A stretch of DNA of 64,000 nucleotides from Aphanothece hegewaldii CCALA 016 (GTDB lineage: Bacteria; Cyanobacteriota; Cyanobacteriia; Cyanobacteriales; Microcystaceae). The notes under the pieces were generated by a model. That model ran no database searches, had not been told where the DNA came from, and saw only the letters and a program-made list of their open reading frames with translations. A program made the position numbers and the translations under genes. Positions 47,765 to 56,693 of the stretch are shown piece by piece. Positions within the stretch are counted from its first letter, which is position 1; each line of letters starts with the position of its first letter. The DNA lies in assembly GCF_003007785.1 (NCBI RefSeq), contig NZ_PXOH01000006.1:186001-250000 (forward strand), written 5' to 3'.

Positions 47765-48984
47765 TAATCTTTTTTGGCTTCTTTTACTTCCTCAGTATAA
47801 GAGGCTTCCTCAATATTATCGGAATCAAAACCCCCCTCATTTTGTTCGACTTCTACTGATGTAAAATCAAGTTTAGGCGGTAAAGGAATATTAAGCTGTT
47901 TCATTGCCCATTTAGCCGTTTCTTGAACTTCCTCATCGGAGTCATCGAGAGCATGACAAATTGTTTGAGTAATTTGAGACATAATATCGTAAATTCGCGT
48001 TAAATCTCGGATGGCGTTTTTGCGGACTTGAGGATTTTTATCACTCAAAGAAATAGCCAAAGCTTGATTAAGCGGTCGTAGCGTACGTGTACAAATCTGG
48101 GATAATGCTTCTAGAATCAAACTTCTTTCATAAGAATCAGCATCCGCCATCACATTAACCAACGGCTGCATTGAGCGAGAGTCGGACATTTGAGCTAATT
48201 TCCAAATGGCGCGTCGGCGAGTTCTCGGCTCTGGATCTCCTAATTCACCAATCAGTTGTAAAATTAGATCGGCGTTGGGAATTCGACTCGGTGTTTGAAT
48301 AATTGAAGTCGTATCCTCGAAATTGACATCTTCATCAAACCGAGAGAAATTAAAAGAATTATTATCCGTTTGACTGGCATGATTGACATTAAAAGTCCCA
48401 TTGTCGGAGGGGTTGGACTCTGGAGGTGATGGTCTTTTTCTCTTTTTATTTCTATCGTAGTATCGATCGGTGGTTGGGATTTTAATATTAGGTAGTGAGC
48501 TACGAAATTTTGAAGCTAGAGATAATAAAGCTCCTGCGGCCGCTAGAGTCAGTAACCCTGCTCCTAAATAGAGGGGAATAGGAGACGTTTTTTGTACTCT
48601 TGGGGCTGTATTTTGAGGAGGATCAGCCGTTGGATTAAGAGGAAGACTACTATTAGAATTGGCTAAAGACTCAACACTTTTAATGGCGTTAGTTGCTGCT
48701 AAATCATTGGGACGCAACGCGAGAGCTTGTTGAAAATTTTGTAAGGCTTTTTTATACTCTTTACGGTTAAAAGCATTATAACCCTCATCCATCAGGCGAT
48801 TATATTTAGCTTGGCTATCAGTTGTCCCAGAGGGATCTGGAGTCGGGTTTGAGTTTGCTTCAGTTTGAGCGTTCGCCACATCCGATAACAACCCTTTTAC
48901 TCCAGTTGGACTCTGAGAACTTAATGAGAGTCCTAGACAACTCACCCATAATATTAACAAGATTGAGAATCGATAACGCATCAT
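47764..48984 (-). CDS. TPR and HEAT repeat membrane protein
   Basis: 406 residues: signal peptide or anchor (about 4-22), a TPR pair (about 58-110, YNAFNRKEYKKALQNFQQALALRPND), a Pro-rich stretch, a second membrane helix (about 140-160), a charged linker, and a C-terminal block of HEAT repeats (about 240-370, DPEPRTRRRAIWKLAQMSD, DKNPQVRKNAIRDL, DDSDEEVQETAKWAMK). It looks like a scaffold with repeats on both sides of a membrane. The function is unknown. It is coupled to the GT4 gene downstream. Confidence 0.8.
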   Translation of the reverse strand: MMRYRFSILLILWVSCLGLSLSSQSPTGVKGLLSDVANAQTEANSNPTPDPSGTTDSQAKYNRLMDEGYNAFNRKEYKKALQNFQQALALRPNDLAATNAIKSVESLANSNSSLPLNPTADPPQNTAPRVQKTSPIPLYLGAGLLTLAAAGALLSLASKFRSSLPNIKIPTTDRYYDRNKKRKRPSPPESNPSDNGTFNVNHASQTDNNSFNFSRFDEDVNFEDTTSIIQTPSRIPNADLILQLIGELGDPEPRTRRRAIWKLAQMSDSRSMQPLVNVMADADSYERSLILEALSQICTRTLRPLNQALAISLSDKNPQVRKNAIRDLTRIYDIMSQITQTICHALDDSDEEVQETAKWAMKQLNIPLPPKLDFTSVEVEQNEGGFDSDNIEEASYTEEVKEAKKD

Positions 48985-49218
48985 AGATTAACTAATTCTA
49001 ATAAAAATTTAGCCAAGAAATTTTTTTAATTATTACCATAACAGGTATTAATTAATTTTTGATGATTACAGGCTGGCTCGGCTGGCTTTTTATCGCTAAC
49101 TTTTCCCAAAGATCCCTCCCCTTGCTCCATCATGTCATTTTTTTTCCTAAGTGGCACTAGGAAGCTGTACAATTATGCACCTTGATTGTAACTGACAGTT
49201 TGCCAAAATCAAAACGAA

Positions 49219-50895
49219 TCATTCTAAATGTAGAGTTTTGATGTCATCTGTATGATCTTTTTCAATTATGGTATGAACTTGCCACGCACTAGAACTATCA
49301 GGATAGTCTAGACGATAATGTCCCCCTCGGCTTTCTGTCCGAAACAGCGCACTTTTGAGAATTAAATAAGCAATATCTAATAAATTAAGGGTTTCAATAC
49401 AATTTCGTAATTCTGTCCAAACTAAAGAAGATTTAAAGACAATTTTTTGCTCTGGCGACGAATGGAGAATCACTTGACTGATTTTTAACTCATAAAGTTG
49501 CTTTCGCCACTCATTGACTTGTATTAAAGCCATTTCTAAAGGTTCATGAGAGCGACTAATTCCCACATTTTGCCACATCAAAATGGGTAATTGTTCTCGA
49601 ACCCAGTCTATCTGTTGTTTTTCAAAGTCCCAGTCTGGGGCGTGAATTTCCTCTCTAACGGGTATTTCTTCAAATGGCTCTTTTTCTAGCACTAAATGAG
49701 CTAATTGTCCAGCAAAAACCACGCATTCTAACAAAGAATTACTAGCTAGGCGATTTGCTCCATGTATCCCCGTACTAGCTGTTTCCCCGATCGCATATAA
49801 TCCAGCTATTGAGGTTTGATTATCCAATCCTGCGGCAATACCACCCATCCAATAATGAGCCGCCGGAGCCACTGGAATCAAGTCATGAAAAACATCGATC
49901 CCCCATTTCTGACACAGACGAATAATATTCGGAAAACGATAGCGAACGCGTTCAGGCTCAATCATCCGTAAATCTAGATAAACATGAGCATGAGAAGGAT
50001 CTAAAGTTGTTCGTTGTAAATGAGTAAAAATAGCGCGACTCACCACATCTCTAGGGGCTAATTCTCCATCTGGATGATATTGAAACACAAAACGATCGCC
50101 AAGTTCATCCACTAAATGCGCTCCTTCTCCGCGTACTGCCTCACTAATTAAAAATCTCGGTGCATTGGGTAGAGTCAAAGCTGTGGGGTGAAACTGAAAA
50201 AACTCTAAATCTCGTAACATCGCACCCGCACGCCAGGCTAAAGCGACACCATCTCCTGTACTAACCGATGGATTCGTCGTTTGAGCAAAGACTTGACCGC
50301 CTCCTCCTGTGGCTAAAATAACCGCACTAGCTCTAATCCACCTAATTTGATGTCCATGTAGCAAACTAGCTCCAATACAGCGTTTATTGTTGGTCTGGAG
50401 CCACAATTGGAGGGCGATGGTCTGGGAAATAATTTTAATATTCGGTTTTTCTAAAACTTTTGCGGTGAGAGTACTAATGATCGCTCGTCCAGTGCGATCG
50501 GCTGCGTGTAAAACTCTGGGGCGAGAGTGTGCAGCTTCTAGAGTCATAGCGAGTTCTTCACCTTTACGATCAAAGCTTACCCCTAAATTGACTAATGATT
50601 GAATCGCACTCGCGGCATGATTGACCAAAAATTCAACCGCTTTGAGGTCACACAGTCCCGCACCTGCTTTTAGGGTATCCTGTAAATGGAGTTGCGCTGA
50701 ATCTGACGGATTAATCGCCGCAGCAATACCCCCTTGCGCCCAGTCACTCGCTCCTGTTTTGAGTTCATCTTTGGTTACTAAACAGATTTGATAATGGGAA
50801 GGTAAACACAAGGCTGCATACAAACCAGCCGCCCCGGAGCCAATGACGAGGACATCACACCGACTGGGAATGGAAGGGTTAACAGGTTCTATCAA
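49219..50895 (-). CDS. nadB: L-aspartate oxidase
   Basis: 558 residues. FAD motif DVLVIGSGAAGLYAALCL, SDWAQGGIAAAIN, the catalytic AAHSRPRVLHAADRTGRAII stretch, EAVRGEGAHLVDELGDRF, and HYWMGGIAAGLDNQT are NadB hallmarks. It oxidises aspartate to iminoaspartate, the first step of NAD synthesis. Divergent from cobA-hemD. Confidence 0.95.
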   Translation of the reverse strand: MIEPVNPSIPSRCDVLVIGSGAAGLYAALCLPSHYQICLVTKDELKTGASDWAQGGIAAAINPSDSAQLHLQDTLKAGAGLCDLKAVEFLVNHAASAIQSLVNLGVSFDRKGEELAMTLEAAHSRPRVLHAADRTGRAIISTLTAKVLEKPNIKIISQTIALQLWLQTNNKRCIGASLLHGHQIRWIRASAVILATGGGGQVFAQTTNPSVSTGDGVALAWRAGAMLRDLEFFQFHPTALTLPNAPRFLISEAVRGEGAHLVDELGDRFVFQYHPDGELAPRDVVSRAIFTHLQRTTLDPSHAHVYLDLRMIEPERVRYRFPNIIRLCQKWGIDVFHDLIPVAPAAHYWMGGIAAGLDNQTSIAGLYAIGETASTGIHGANRLASNSLLECVVFAGQLAHLVLEKEPFEEIPVREEIHAPDWDFEKQQIDWVREQLPILMWQNVGISRSHEPLEMALIQVNEWRKQLYELKISQVILHSSPEQKIVFKSSLVWTELRNCIETLNLLDIAYLILKSALFRTESRGGHYRLDYPDSSSAWQVHTIIEKDHTDDIKTLHLE

Positions 50896-50990
50896 AGTTA
50901 TTTAATAGGGTTGGGAAATTCCATTTATTGTAGCGTTGCAATTGTATATGTGATCATCCGCTTTTTTTTAATTCACAGATGGGGTTGATG

Positions 50991-52481
50991 ATGGGTAAAG
51001 TATATCTAATCGGTGCAGGTCCTGGAAGGCTTGATTATTTGACCTTAAGGGCTAAAGAATTACTCTCTATAGCGGAAGTTTTGGTCTATGATGCTTTGGT
51101 TGAGCCGAAAATTTTGGAACTTGTATCCTCAAAAAGTCTAAAAATTGATGTGGGTAAGCGTGGAGGTTTACCGAGTACTGAGCAACAAACCATTAATCAG
51201 TTATTGGTAGAGTATTGTTTACAAGGTAAACAGGTTGTACGGCTAAAAGGTGGTGATCCTCTGATTTTTGGTCGGGTTTATCCAGAAATGCGATCGCTTC
51301 ATGACGCGGGCTGTGATTTTGAGTTAGTCCCTGGTATTACTTCTGCTTTGGCTGCACCTTTACTCGCGGGAATTCCTTTAACAGATAAGGATCTCGGTCG
51401 TTGTTTTGCGGTTTTTAGTGGACATGATACTAATATACTAGACTGGGGAGCTTTGGCGAAAATTGATACTCTAGTGATTCTGATGGCTGGTAAGTCTTTG
51501 GGGATTATTATAGAGCAATTACAAGCTAATGGACGTTCATCCGATGAAGCGATCGCAATTATCCGAAATTGTAGTCTTGTGACACAACAGATTTGGACAG
51601 GGACGTTAGCGGATATATTAGATCAGACTGATGGAGTGTCTTTGTCTCCTTCGATTATCATCATTGGTCAAGTTGTTAATCTTAGAATTATGAGCGATCA
51701 TCTTCCTTTATGGGGTCAAACTATTTTAGTCACCCGTGCTGCCGAACAAAAGAGCCAATTTACTAATCTATTAGAAGCACAAGGGGCGAGTGTTGTTGAA
51801 ATGCCCGCTTTAGAAATTCGTCCCCCTTCTAGTTGGCAAAGTTTGGATAATGCGATCGCCATTTTAAATCAATTTGACTGGCTTATTCTTACTTCGGCTA
51901 ATGGTGTAGAATATTTTTTCAACCGTTTAGCGACTTTGGGGAAAGATACTCGCGCTTTAGCTGGTGTAAAAATTGCTGTTGTTGGCAAGAAAACCGCCGC
52001 AATTCTAAAACATTTTGGCATACAACCCGATTTTATACCGCCAGAATATGTGGCTGATTCTTTGTGCGATCGTTTTCCTGAAAATTTAGAAGGGAAAAAG
52101 ATTTTATTTCCTCGTGTGGAGACGGGAGGAAGAGAAGTTTTAGTAAAAGATTTGAGTCAACGCGGTGCTACAGTAATAGAAGTTGCTGCTTATGAGTCGG
52201 GATGTCCATCAAAAATCGATCTAAGAGCGAGTATGGCTTTACAACAGCACAAAATTAATATTATTACTTTTGCCAGTTCCAAAACGGTACAAAATTTTTA
52301 TAATTTAATTCAACAAGTCACTAATCCTTTATCTTTACTGGAAAATGTTTGTATAGCTTCAATTGGCCCGCAAACTTCTAAAACTTGTCTCGAATTATTC
52401 GGACGTGTCGATTTAGAAGCCAAAGAGTATACATTAGAAGGATTAACCGATGCTATTATTAATCGCTTAAATAATCTTTAG
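50991..52481 (+). CDS. cobA-hemD: CobA-HemD fusion: uroporphyrinogen-III methyltransferase / synthase
   Basis: About 496 residues from the ATG at 50991 (MGKVYLIGAGPG; the frame opens four codons earlier). Residues 1-240 are SUMT: GAGPGRLDYLTLRA, VVRLKGGDPLIFGR, PGITSALAAPLLAGIPLT. Residues 245-496 are uroporphyrinogen-III synthase (HemD): TILVTRAAEQ, DWLILTSANGVEYFF, AVVGKKTA, TFASSKTVQNF. The fusion closes the ring and starts methylation toward siroheme and cobalamin. The 3' end overlaps the convergent DUF29 gene by 23 bp. Confidence 0.93.
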   Translation: MGKVYLIGAGPGRLDYLTLRAKELLSIAEVLVYDALVEPKILELVSSKSLKIDVGKRGGLPSTEQQTINQLLVEYCLQGKQVVRLKGGDPLIFGRVYPEMRSLHDAGCDFELVPGITSALAAPLLAGIPLTDKDLGRCFAVFSGHDTNILDWGALAKIDTLVILMAGKSLGIIIEQLQANGRSSDEAIAIIRNCSLVTQQIWTGTLADILDQTDGVSLSPSIIIIGQVVNLRIMSDHLPLWGQTILVTRAAEQKSQFTNLLEAQGASVVEMPALEIRPPSSWQSLDNAIAILNQFDWLILTSANGVEYFFNRLATLGKDTRALAGVKIAVVGKKTAAILKHFGIQPDFIPPEYVADSLCDRFPENLEGKKILFPRVETGGREVLVKDLSQRGATVIEVAAYESGCPSKIDLRASMALQQHKINIITFASSKTVQNFYNLIQQVTNPLSLLENVCIASIGPQTSKTCLELFGRVDLEAKEYTLEGLTDAIINRLNNL

Positions 52482-52923
52482 TGAGTATCTCATCCTCGGT
52501 AAAGGGCGATTCTAAGGGAAACGTATTCAATGATAAACGTGTTTCGCTGGCTGCATCTTGACGCGCTAAATCATAACAACGAGTGAGGATACTTTGATAA
52601 TATAACTTTAAACTTGGGCTATCTTCTAATAAAAATATGATTTGGCGACGTTGCTCTTTAATCGTATTTAACCAGCTTTGGGAGCGTTGTTCAACTTGAT
52701 AATTCCATTTTAGTAAATGAGTCAACAAAACAATTAACCTATTTTTAATTTCTCGTTTTTCACTCCTGCCCATACTTTCTAATTCTTCGATTAAGTTGTT
52801 TCTATCAAGGTTTGTAAAATTCCCGTCTTTCAAATCTTTAATGGTTGTTTCTATCCAGATATAGAAATCAGTTTCATAAAGGTTTTGATTAATGGGCTGG
52901 TTTGACAATGAAGATGTAGTCAT
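52459..52923 (-). CDS. DUF29 family protein
   Basis: 154 residues with the DUF29 signature: YETDFYIWIETTIKDLKDG, NLIEELESMGRSEKREIKNRL, HLLKWNYQ, SQSWLNTIKEQRRQI. DUF29 proteins are abundant in cyanobacteria and of unknown function. Its stop overlaps the end of cobA-hemD by 23 bp. Confidence 0.9.
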   Translation of the reverse strand: MTTSSLSNQPINQNLYETDFYIWIETTIKDLKDGNFTNLDRNNLIEELESMGRSEKREIKNRLIVLLTHLLKWNYQVEQRSQSWLNTIKEQRRQIIFLLEDSPSLKLYYQSILTRCYDLARQDAASETRLSLNTFPLESPFTEDEILTKDYLSD

Positions 52924-52990
52924 TTTTTTCCAGTTTTTAACATTGACTAAATAATGTTATTATTTTATTGTATCATTTGTAATAACATCC

Positions 52991-53230
52991 ATGCCGCCAC
53001 GTTCTAAAAAGTCTAAAGACTTTAATTATGAAACAACAATTACTGAAGTAGAAGCCATGATTGAGCAAATTGAATCAGGTTCTTTAACTTTAGAAGATGT
53101 TTTCGATAAATTTACTCAAGCTAGTAACGCACTCGCTCAATGTGAAGCATTTCTTGCTCAAGGAAAACAACGCATGGATTTATTAATAGAAGTTTTAGAA
53201 TCTTCAGCAAAAGAAGATTTAGAATTCTAA
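52991..53230 (+). CDS. xseB: exodeoxyribonuclease VII small subunit
   Basis: 79 residues, the normal XseB size: NYETTITEVEAMIEQIESGSL, LEDVFDKFTQ, CEAFLAQGKQRMDLL. It partners the XseA catalytic subunit to cut single-stranded DNA. xseA is not in the window. Its end overlaps the convergent channel gene by 12 bp. Confidence 0.93.
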   Translation: MPPRSKKSKDFNYETTITEVEAMIEQIESGSLTLEDVFDKFTQASNALAQCEAFLAQGKQRMDLLIEVLESSAKEDLEF

Positions 53231-54952
53231 TGATTTTTCTCGTTCGGTTTTTCCATTATTAATAAACTGTTCAACTGAATCATTAGTATTGCGCCATAAT
53301 TGTTCTAATTTAGTTGCAGGAATAGTGAGATATAAAACATCTCCAGGTAATAAAAGAATTTCTAATAAATTCCAACTATGGACAGTACAATTATTTCGTT
53401 CAATATACAAAGGAACATAGTCCGCTTCCATTGCAGTATCTTTAACGGTTCTTTTACAGAAGGGATGATTGGGTGTAATGAGTGTTGCGACAGCTACCCA
53501 GAGTAAATCATCTGTCATTCCATTCCCTAATATTTTGCCCCCTAAAGCTGCGGCTGTAAAGGTATGAGTCGCTAAGTCAGATGCACATAAAACCGCTTCA
53601 AATTCAAATACTTCTTGACTCGCTTTACCAAATTGCGGATCTTGACTGCGAACGACTAAATTAATTTTAGGGGATATGGCTTTTGCAGTGAGGGCAATTT
53701 CTACATTAACCATATCATCACTGGTGGTGACTAAAATTGCGTCGGCTCTTTCTAAATTAGCAGCTTTGAGACTTCCAGCAATCCTGGCATCTTCTATAAT
53801 AACAGGAACACCGAGCGATCGCGCTGTATGTAAAAAGCGATTTTTGGCATTTGCTTCGACTACTACAACATCATGACCTTGTTTGTACAATTGGCGCACA
53901 ATTTCCATACCAATACCACCCAAACCACAGACGATATAATGATTGCGGGTGGGAACTCGTGCCGCATCCCAAAATTGTTTAAAGCGACTGCCCAATATAA
54001 AATCATTAAGTAAAGCATAACAAATCCCAATCACACCAGCACCGACAATCATCATAATTGCGGTATAAACTTTGATTTCATCTGATGCTTTTTCGATTAC
54101 ATCTTCTTGTCCTCCAGCACCTGTAATCATTCCTACAGAAAAATAAAAGGCATTGACTAAAGAAACTTTAAAATTTGTGCTGACATACAATACTGTGGAA
54201 AAGCCAATCATTAATAATAGCAAAAGAATGACAAAGGCTACCGATTGTACATGATGTTGATATTGTCGCAAATTTGCAATAGGTTTAATGATTTTTCGCC
54301 ACCAATACCGTTTTTTAAGTCGTGTTGTTGGTTGGGAACCCATAATTAAATGATCGCCAATTTGTAAGCGTTTTCCGTTCACAACTGCCGATACTAAATC
54401 GATTTCATCTCTAGCGGGTAAATAATAAATTAACATCCTTGATGGATTGTCCCAAAGTTCGCTTAATGGCATACCTAGCCAAGGATGAGCTTCATCTATA
54501 ACAACTTCTTGAATCGGCCAAGTTTGATTATACAATCGTAGTTGACCAATTGCTTTATCTCCTAATGCGGCAAAAGAGAAAATCGGAGCAGCCAAAGCAG
54601 AAACGCTCATGCTGACATGATCGGGTAATGTTTCATCTAATCGCTTTCCAAGGGTTTCATTAAATAATCGATTAATGATTTTAATGCGGGGATTCATTAA
54701 GCGTGCATAGGTTAAAACTGCTAAATTCAATGAATCATCATTTGAAGTTAATACTAATGTTTGTGCCGTGAGAATTCCTGCATGGCTTAAAGTATTTGGG
54801 GAGCGTAATTCGCCGACAATAATATCTCTTTGATATTCGGAAGACATCGGACGATCGCTAATCCCTGTTACGGCTGCTCCTTGGTGTTTTAATAAGCAAA
54901 AAATCGTATATCCTGTACGTCCTAACCCACAAACAATAATTTTAGGTTTCAT
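53219..54952 (-). CDS. two-RCK-domain ion channel with an unusual filter
   Basis: About 577 residues from the ATG at 54952 (MKPKIIVCGLGRTG; open to 54985). Order: RCK_N/NAD-binding (KIIVCGLGRTGYTIF), RCK_C, a basic linker, membrane helix (about 230-252), pore helix and loop (about 268-285), second membrane helix (about 300-322), then a second RCK_N (YIVCGLGGIGMEIVRQL) and RCK_C. The pore loop reads VGMITGAGGQ and lacks a T-x-G-Y-G potassium filter, so ion selectivity is uncertain. RCK domains sense NAD(H), nucleotides or calcium. Confidence 0.82.
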   Translation of the reverse strand: MKPKIIVCGLGRTGYTIFCLLKHQGAAVTGISDRPMSSEYQRDIIVGELRSPNTLSHAGILTAQTLVLTSNDDSLNLAVLTYARLMNPRIKIINRLFNETLGKRLDETLPDHVSMSVSALAAPIFSFAALGDKAIGQLRLYNQTWPIQEVVIDEAHPWLGMPLSELWDNPSRMLIYYLPARDEIDLVSAVVNGKRLQIGDHLIMGSQPTTRLKKRYWWRKIIKPIANLRQYQHHVQSVAFVILLLLLMIGFSTVLYVSTNFKVSLVNAFYFSVGMITGAGGQEDVIEKASDEIKVYTAIMMIVGAGVIGICYALLNDFILGSRFKQFWDAARVPTRNHYIVCGLGGIGMEIVRQLYKQGHDVVVVEANAKNRFLHTARSLGVPVIIEDARIAGSLKAANLERADAILVTTSDDMVNVEIALTAKAISPKINLVVRSQDPQFGKASQEVFEFEAVLCASDLATHTFTAAALGGKILGNGMTDDLLWVAVATLITPNHPFCKRTVKDTAMEADYVPLYIERNNCTVHSWNLLEILLLPGDVLYLTIPATKLEQLWRNTNDSVEQFINNGKTEREKSLEF

Positions 54953-55130
54953 TGATTTATTAATTTCACTAAATAGGCGTATCATTTTAAATACCGATAG
55001 CCTATTATCCCCAAAGACTGGAATGCAAAACTGTAGCCGATCGTACTAATAGTTATCACTTTTCGATTTTCTGTCTTAAGTCTATATTCAGTTAACCATT
55101 TAACTTAAAATGAGTATGATGCGCTCGTTT

Positions 55131-55496
55131 TTAACCTTCTTGACTTAAAGTGTAACCCTTGATTTTAATATAAGGTCTTAACTCAATTTGTATTTGTGTA
55201 TGAATTTCGGCGATTTTTGGAGCAACAGTAATAGTAAATTTTCCTTGTTTTAGGTCAATAATTTCTAAAAAATCCACTAATTCATAGGTCAAACTTAGGA
55301 AATGATGCTCTAAATTTTTAAGCTCAATTTGAATAGATTTATTAATAGTATCTATCCCAAATAGTAGCCGAGTTCCTGTAGAGTCTTTGGCTTCATAGCA
55401 GCAATATCCATCCTCTGGTATCGATTTAATTGGTTCAGTCCAGAATAATTCTAAGAGGGTTTGTTGATCAAATTGTTCTCTAAGTAGCATTTTCAT
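55131..55496 (-). CDS. hypothetical protein, 121 aa
   Basis: I do not recognise this protein. It has no signal peptide or membrane helix; the sequence is mixed alpha/beta with alternating hydrophobic strands (RLLFGIDTINKSIQIELKNL) and looks like a real globular protein. It starts within 10 bp of a decaying gene and belongs to a run of three small minus-strand genes, like toxin-antitoxin or immunity remnants. Confidence 0.5.
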   Translation of the reverse strand: MKMLLREQFDQQTLLELFWTEPIKSIPEDGYCCYEAKDSTGTRLLFGIDTINKSIQIELKNLEHHFLSLTYELVDFLEIIDLKQGKFTITVAPKIAEIHTQIQIELRPYIKIKGYTLSQEG

Positions 55497-55497
55497 C

Positions 55498-55737
55498 TTA
55501 AGAATTAACCTCCATACAATTCAGCACTGATAAATCTACGTTCTCCAGTTGGTATAATTTCCCAAGAGCTTTTGACTTTAGCAAATTTTCCTGACTTACC
55601 ACAAAGGAGAGATTCACGGATTTCAATTTCTGATTCTCCTGCTGTTCCATCTTGAGCGATAAAAGTTCGAGTGAATGTTTCCAGAATATTGTTAGAATTT
55701 TGTATAAATAATCAAGTTTACGCTCTGAAATAGTCAT
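55498..55737 (-). pseudogene. probably frameshifted small gene
   Basis: The frame from ATG 55737 opens plausibly (MTISERKLDYLYKIL) but then becomes Leu/Ser/Lys-rich and looks out of frame. Another minus-strand frame over the same DNA, ending at TAA 55505-55507, reads like a normal protein (GTAGESEIEIRESLL, KVKSSWEIIPTGERRF, ISAELYGG) but has no start. The simplest reading is one frameshift near 55690. I cannot name the family. Confidence 0.45.
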
Positions 55738-55738
55738 T

Positions 55739-55933
55739 TTAATCTCTAACTAGCGGTTCATCATCCCACGCTCCTATCACTTCCTCAAAAAATCTAGGTT
55801 GCTATCCTTGTTTTTTGGGTACGGGTTGAAAAATAATCACAATTTCTAAATCAGTATCTTTCATTTCCGATGGCATTTCTACTTTTAAGATACCGTCTTC
55901 GCCAATATGAGTGGTTAGTTGTATACTTTGCAT
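55739..55933 (-). pseudogene. antitoxin-like small gene interrupted by TAG
   Basis: From ATG 55933 the frame reads MQSIQLTTHIGEDGILKVEM, then MKDTDLEIVIIFQPV, the usual start of a small cyanobacterial antitoxin-like protein. A TAG at 55802-55804 follows KKQG. The same frame continues with QPRFFEEVIGAWDDEPLVRD and stops at TAA 55739-55741. Relatives have a GW(P/Q)PxFFEEV stretch, so the TAG most likely replaced a Trp codon (TGG to TAG). The 43-residue truncated form may or may not be active. Confidence 0.7.
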
Positions 55934-56026
55934 GATTTTTCCTTTCCATGTTACTCAAGATACAGGCCAGACACCTTTTAAATTTGTTAGATTATATGTA
56001 GTCGTTATGAGTTCGCTTTAAGAGTT

Positions 56027-56566
56027 ATGGTTAAAATCGTTGGGTTAAATGGCAGTTTACGCGCCGAATCCTATAGCGCACAAGCCTTAGAAGTAGCAGC
56101 TACACGAGTTCAAGCGTTAGGTGCAGACATGGAAATTTTAGACCTCAGAACGCTTAATTTACCGTTTTGTCACGGTGGTGATGATTATTCAGACTATCCC
56201 GATGTTGCTAGGTTATGTCAAACGGTGAAAGAAGCAGATGGGTTAATTCTATCCACACCAGAGTATCACGGTTCAGTTAGTGGTGTTTTGAAGAATGCCT
56301 TAGATTTAATGGGTTTTGAGGAATTAACGGGAAAAGTAACAGGATTAATTAGTGTACTGGGTGGTCAACCTAATAGTAACGCACTCAACGATTTACGGGT
56401 GATTATGCGGTGGGTTCACGCATTTGTGATCCCAGATCAAATTGCAATTGGACAAACTTGGAAAGCCTTTGATCAAGATGGTAAACTCTTAGATCAAAAA
56501 TTATCCCAACGTTTTGATCAATTTGCCCAGAGTTTAGTCGAAACTACTCAAAAATTAAAAGCGTAA
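56027..56566 (+). CDS. NADPH-dependent FMN reductase family protein
   Basis: 179 residues with the flavodoxin-like FMN_red fold: GLNGSLRAESYS phosphate loop, LDLRTLNLPF, ADGLILSTPEYHGSVSGVLKNALDLM, and SVLGGQPNSNAL. It should reduce FMN, quinones or metals with NAD(P)H. A dispersed hairpin follows the stop by 6 bp. Confidence 0.92.
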   Translation: MVKIVGLNGSLRAESYSAQALEVAATRVQALGADMEILDLRTLNLPFCHGGDDYSDYPDVARLCQTVKEADGLILSTPEYHGSVSGVLKNALDLMGFEELTGKVTGLISVLGGQPNSNALNDLRVIMRWVHAFVIPDQIAIGQTWKAFDQDGKLLDQKLSQRFDQFAQSLVETTQKLKA

Positions 56567-56572
56567 AAATTT

Positions 56573-56596
56573 GGGTTTGGCAACCAAACCCCTACG
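56573..56596. repeat. dispersed hairpin repeat, copy 6
   Basis: GGGTTTGG at 56573-56580, loop CAA, CCAAACCC at 56584-56591, then CTACG: a perfect 8-bp stem just after the FMN reductase stop. Confidence 0.72.
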
Positions 56597-56693
56597 AGTT
56601 GAAGGTTTTATTTGTAGGGATAATGTTTCTAAACCCAATATTATATACAATCAATGTATATAATTGCTCTACTGATAGGAAAGGAATAGGGCG

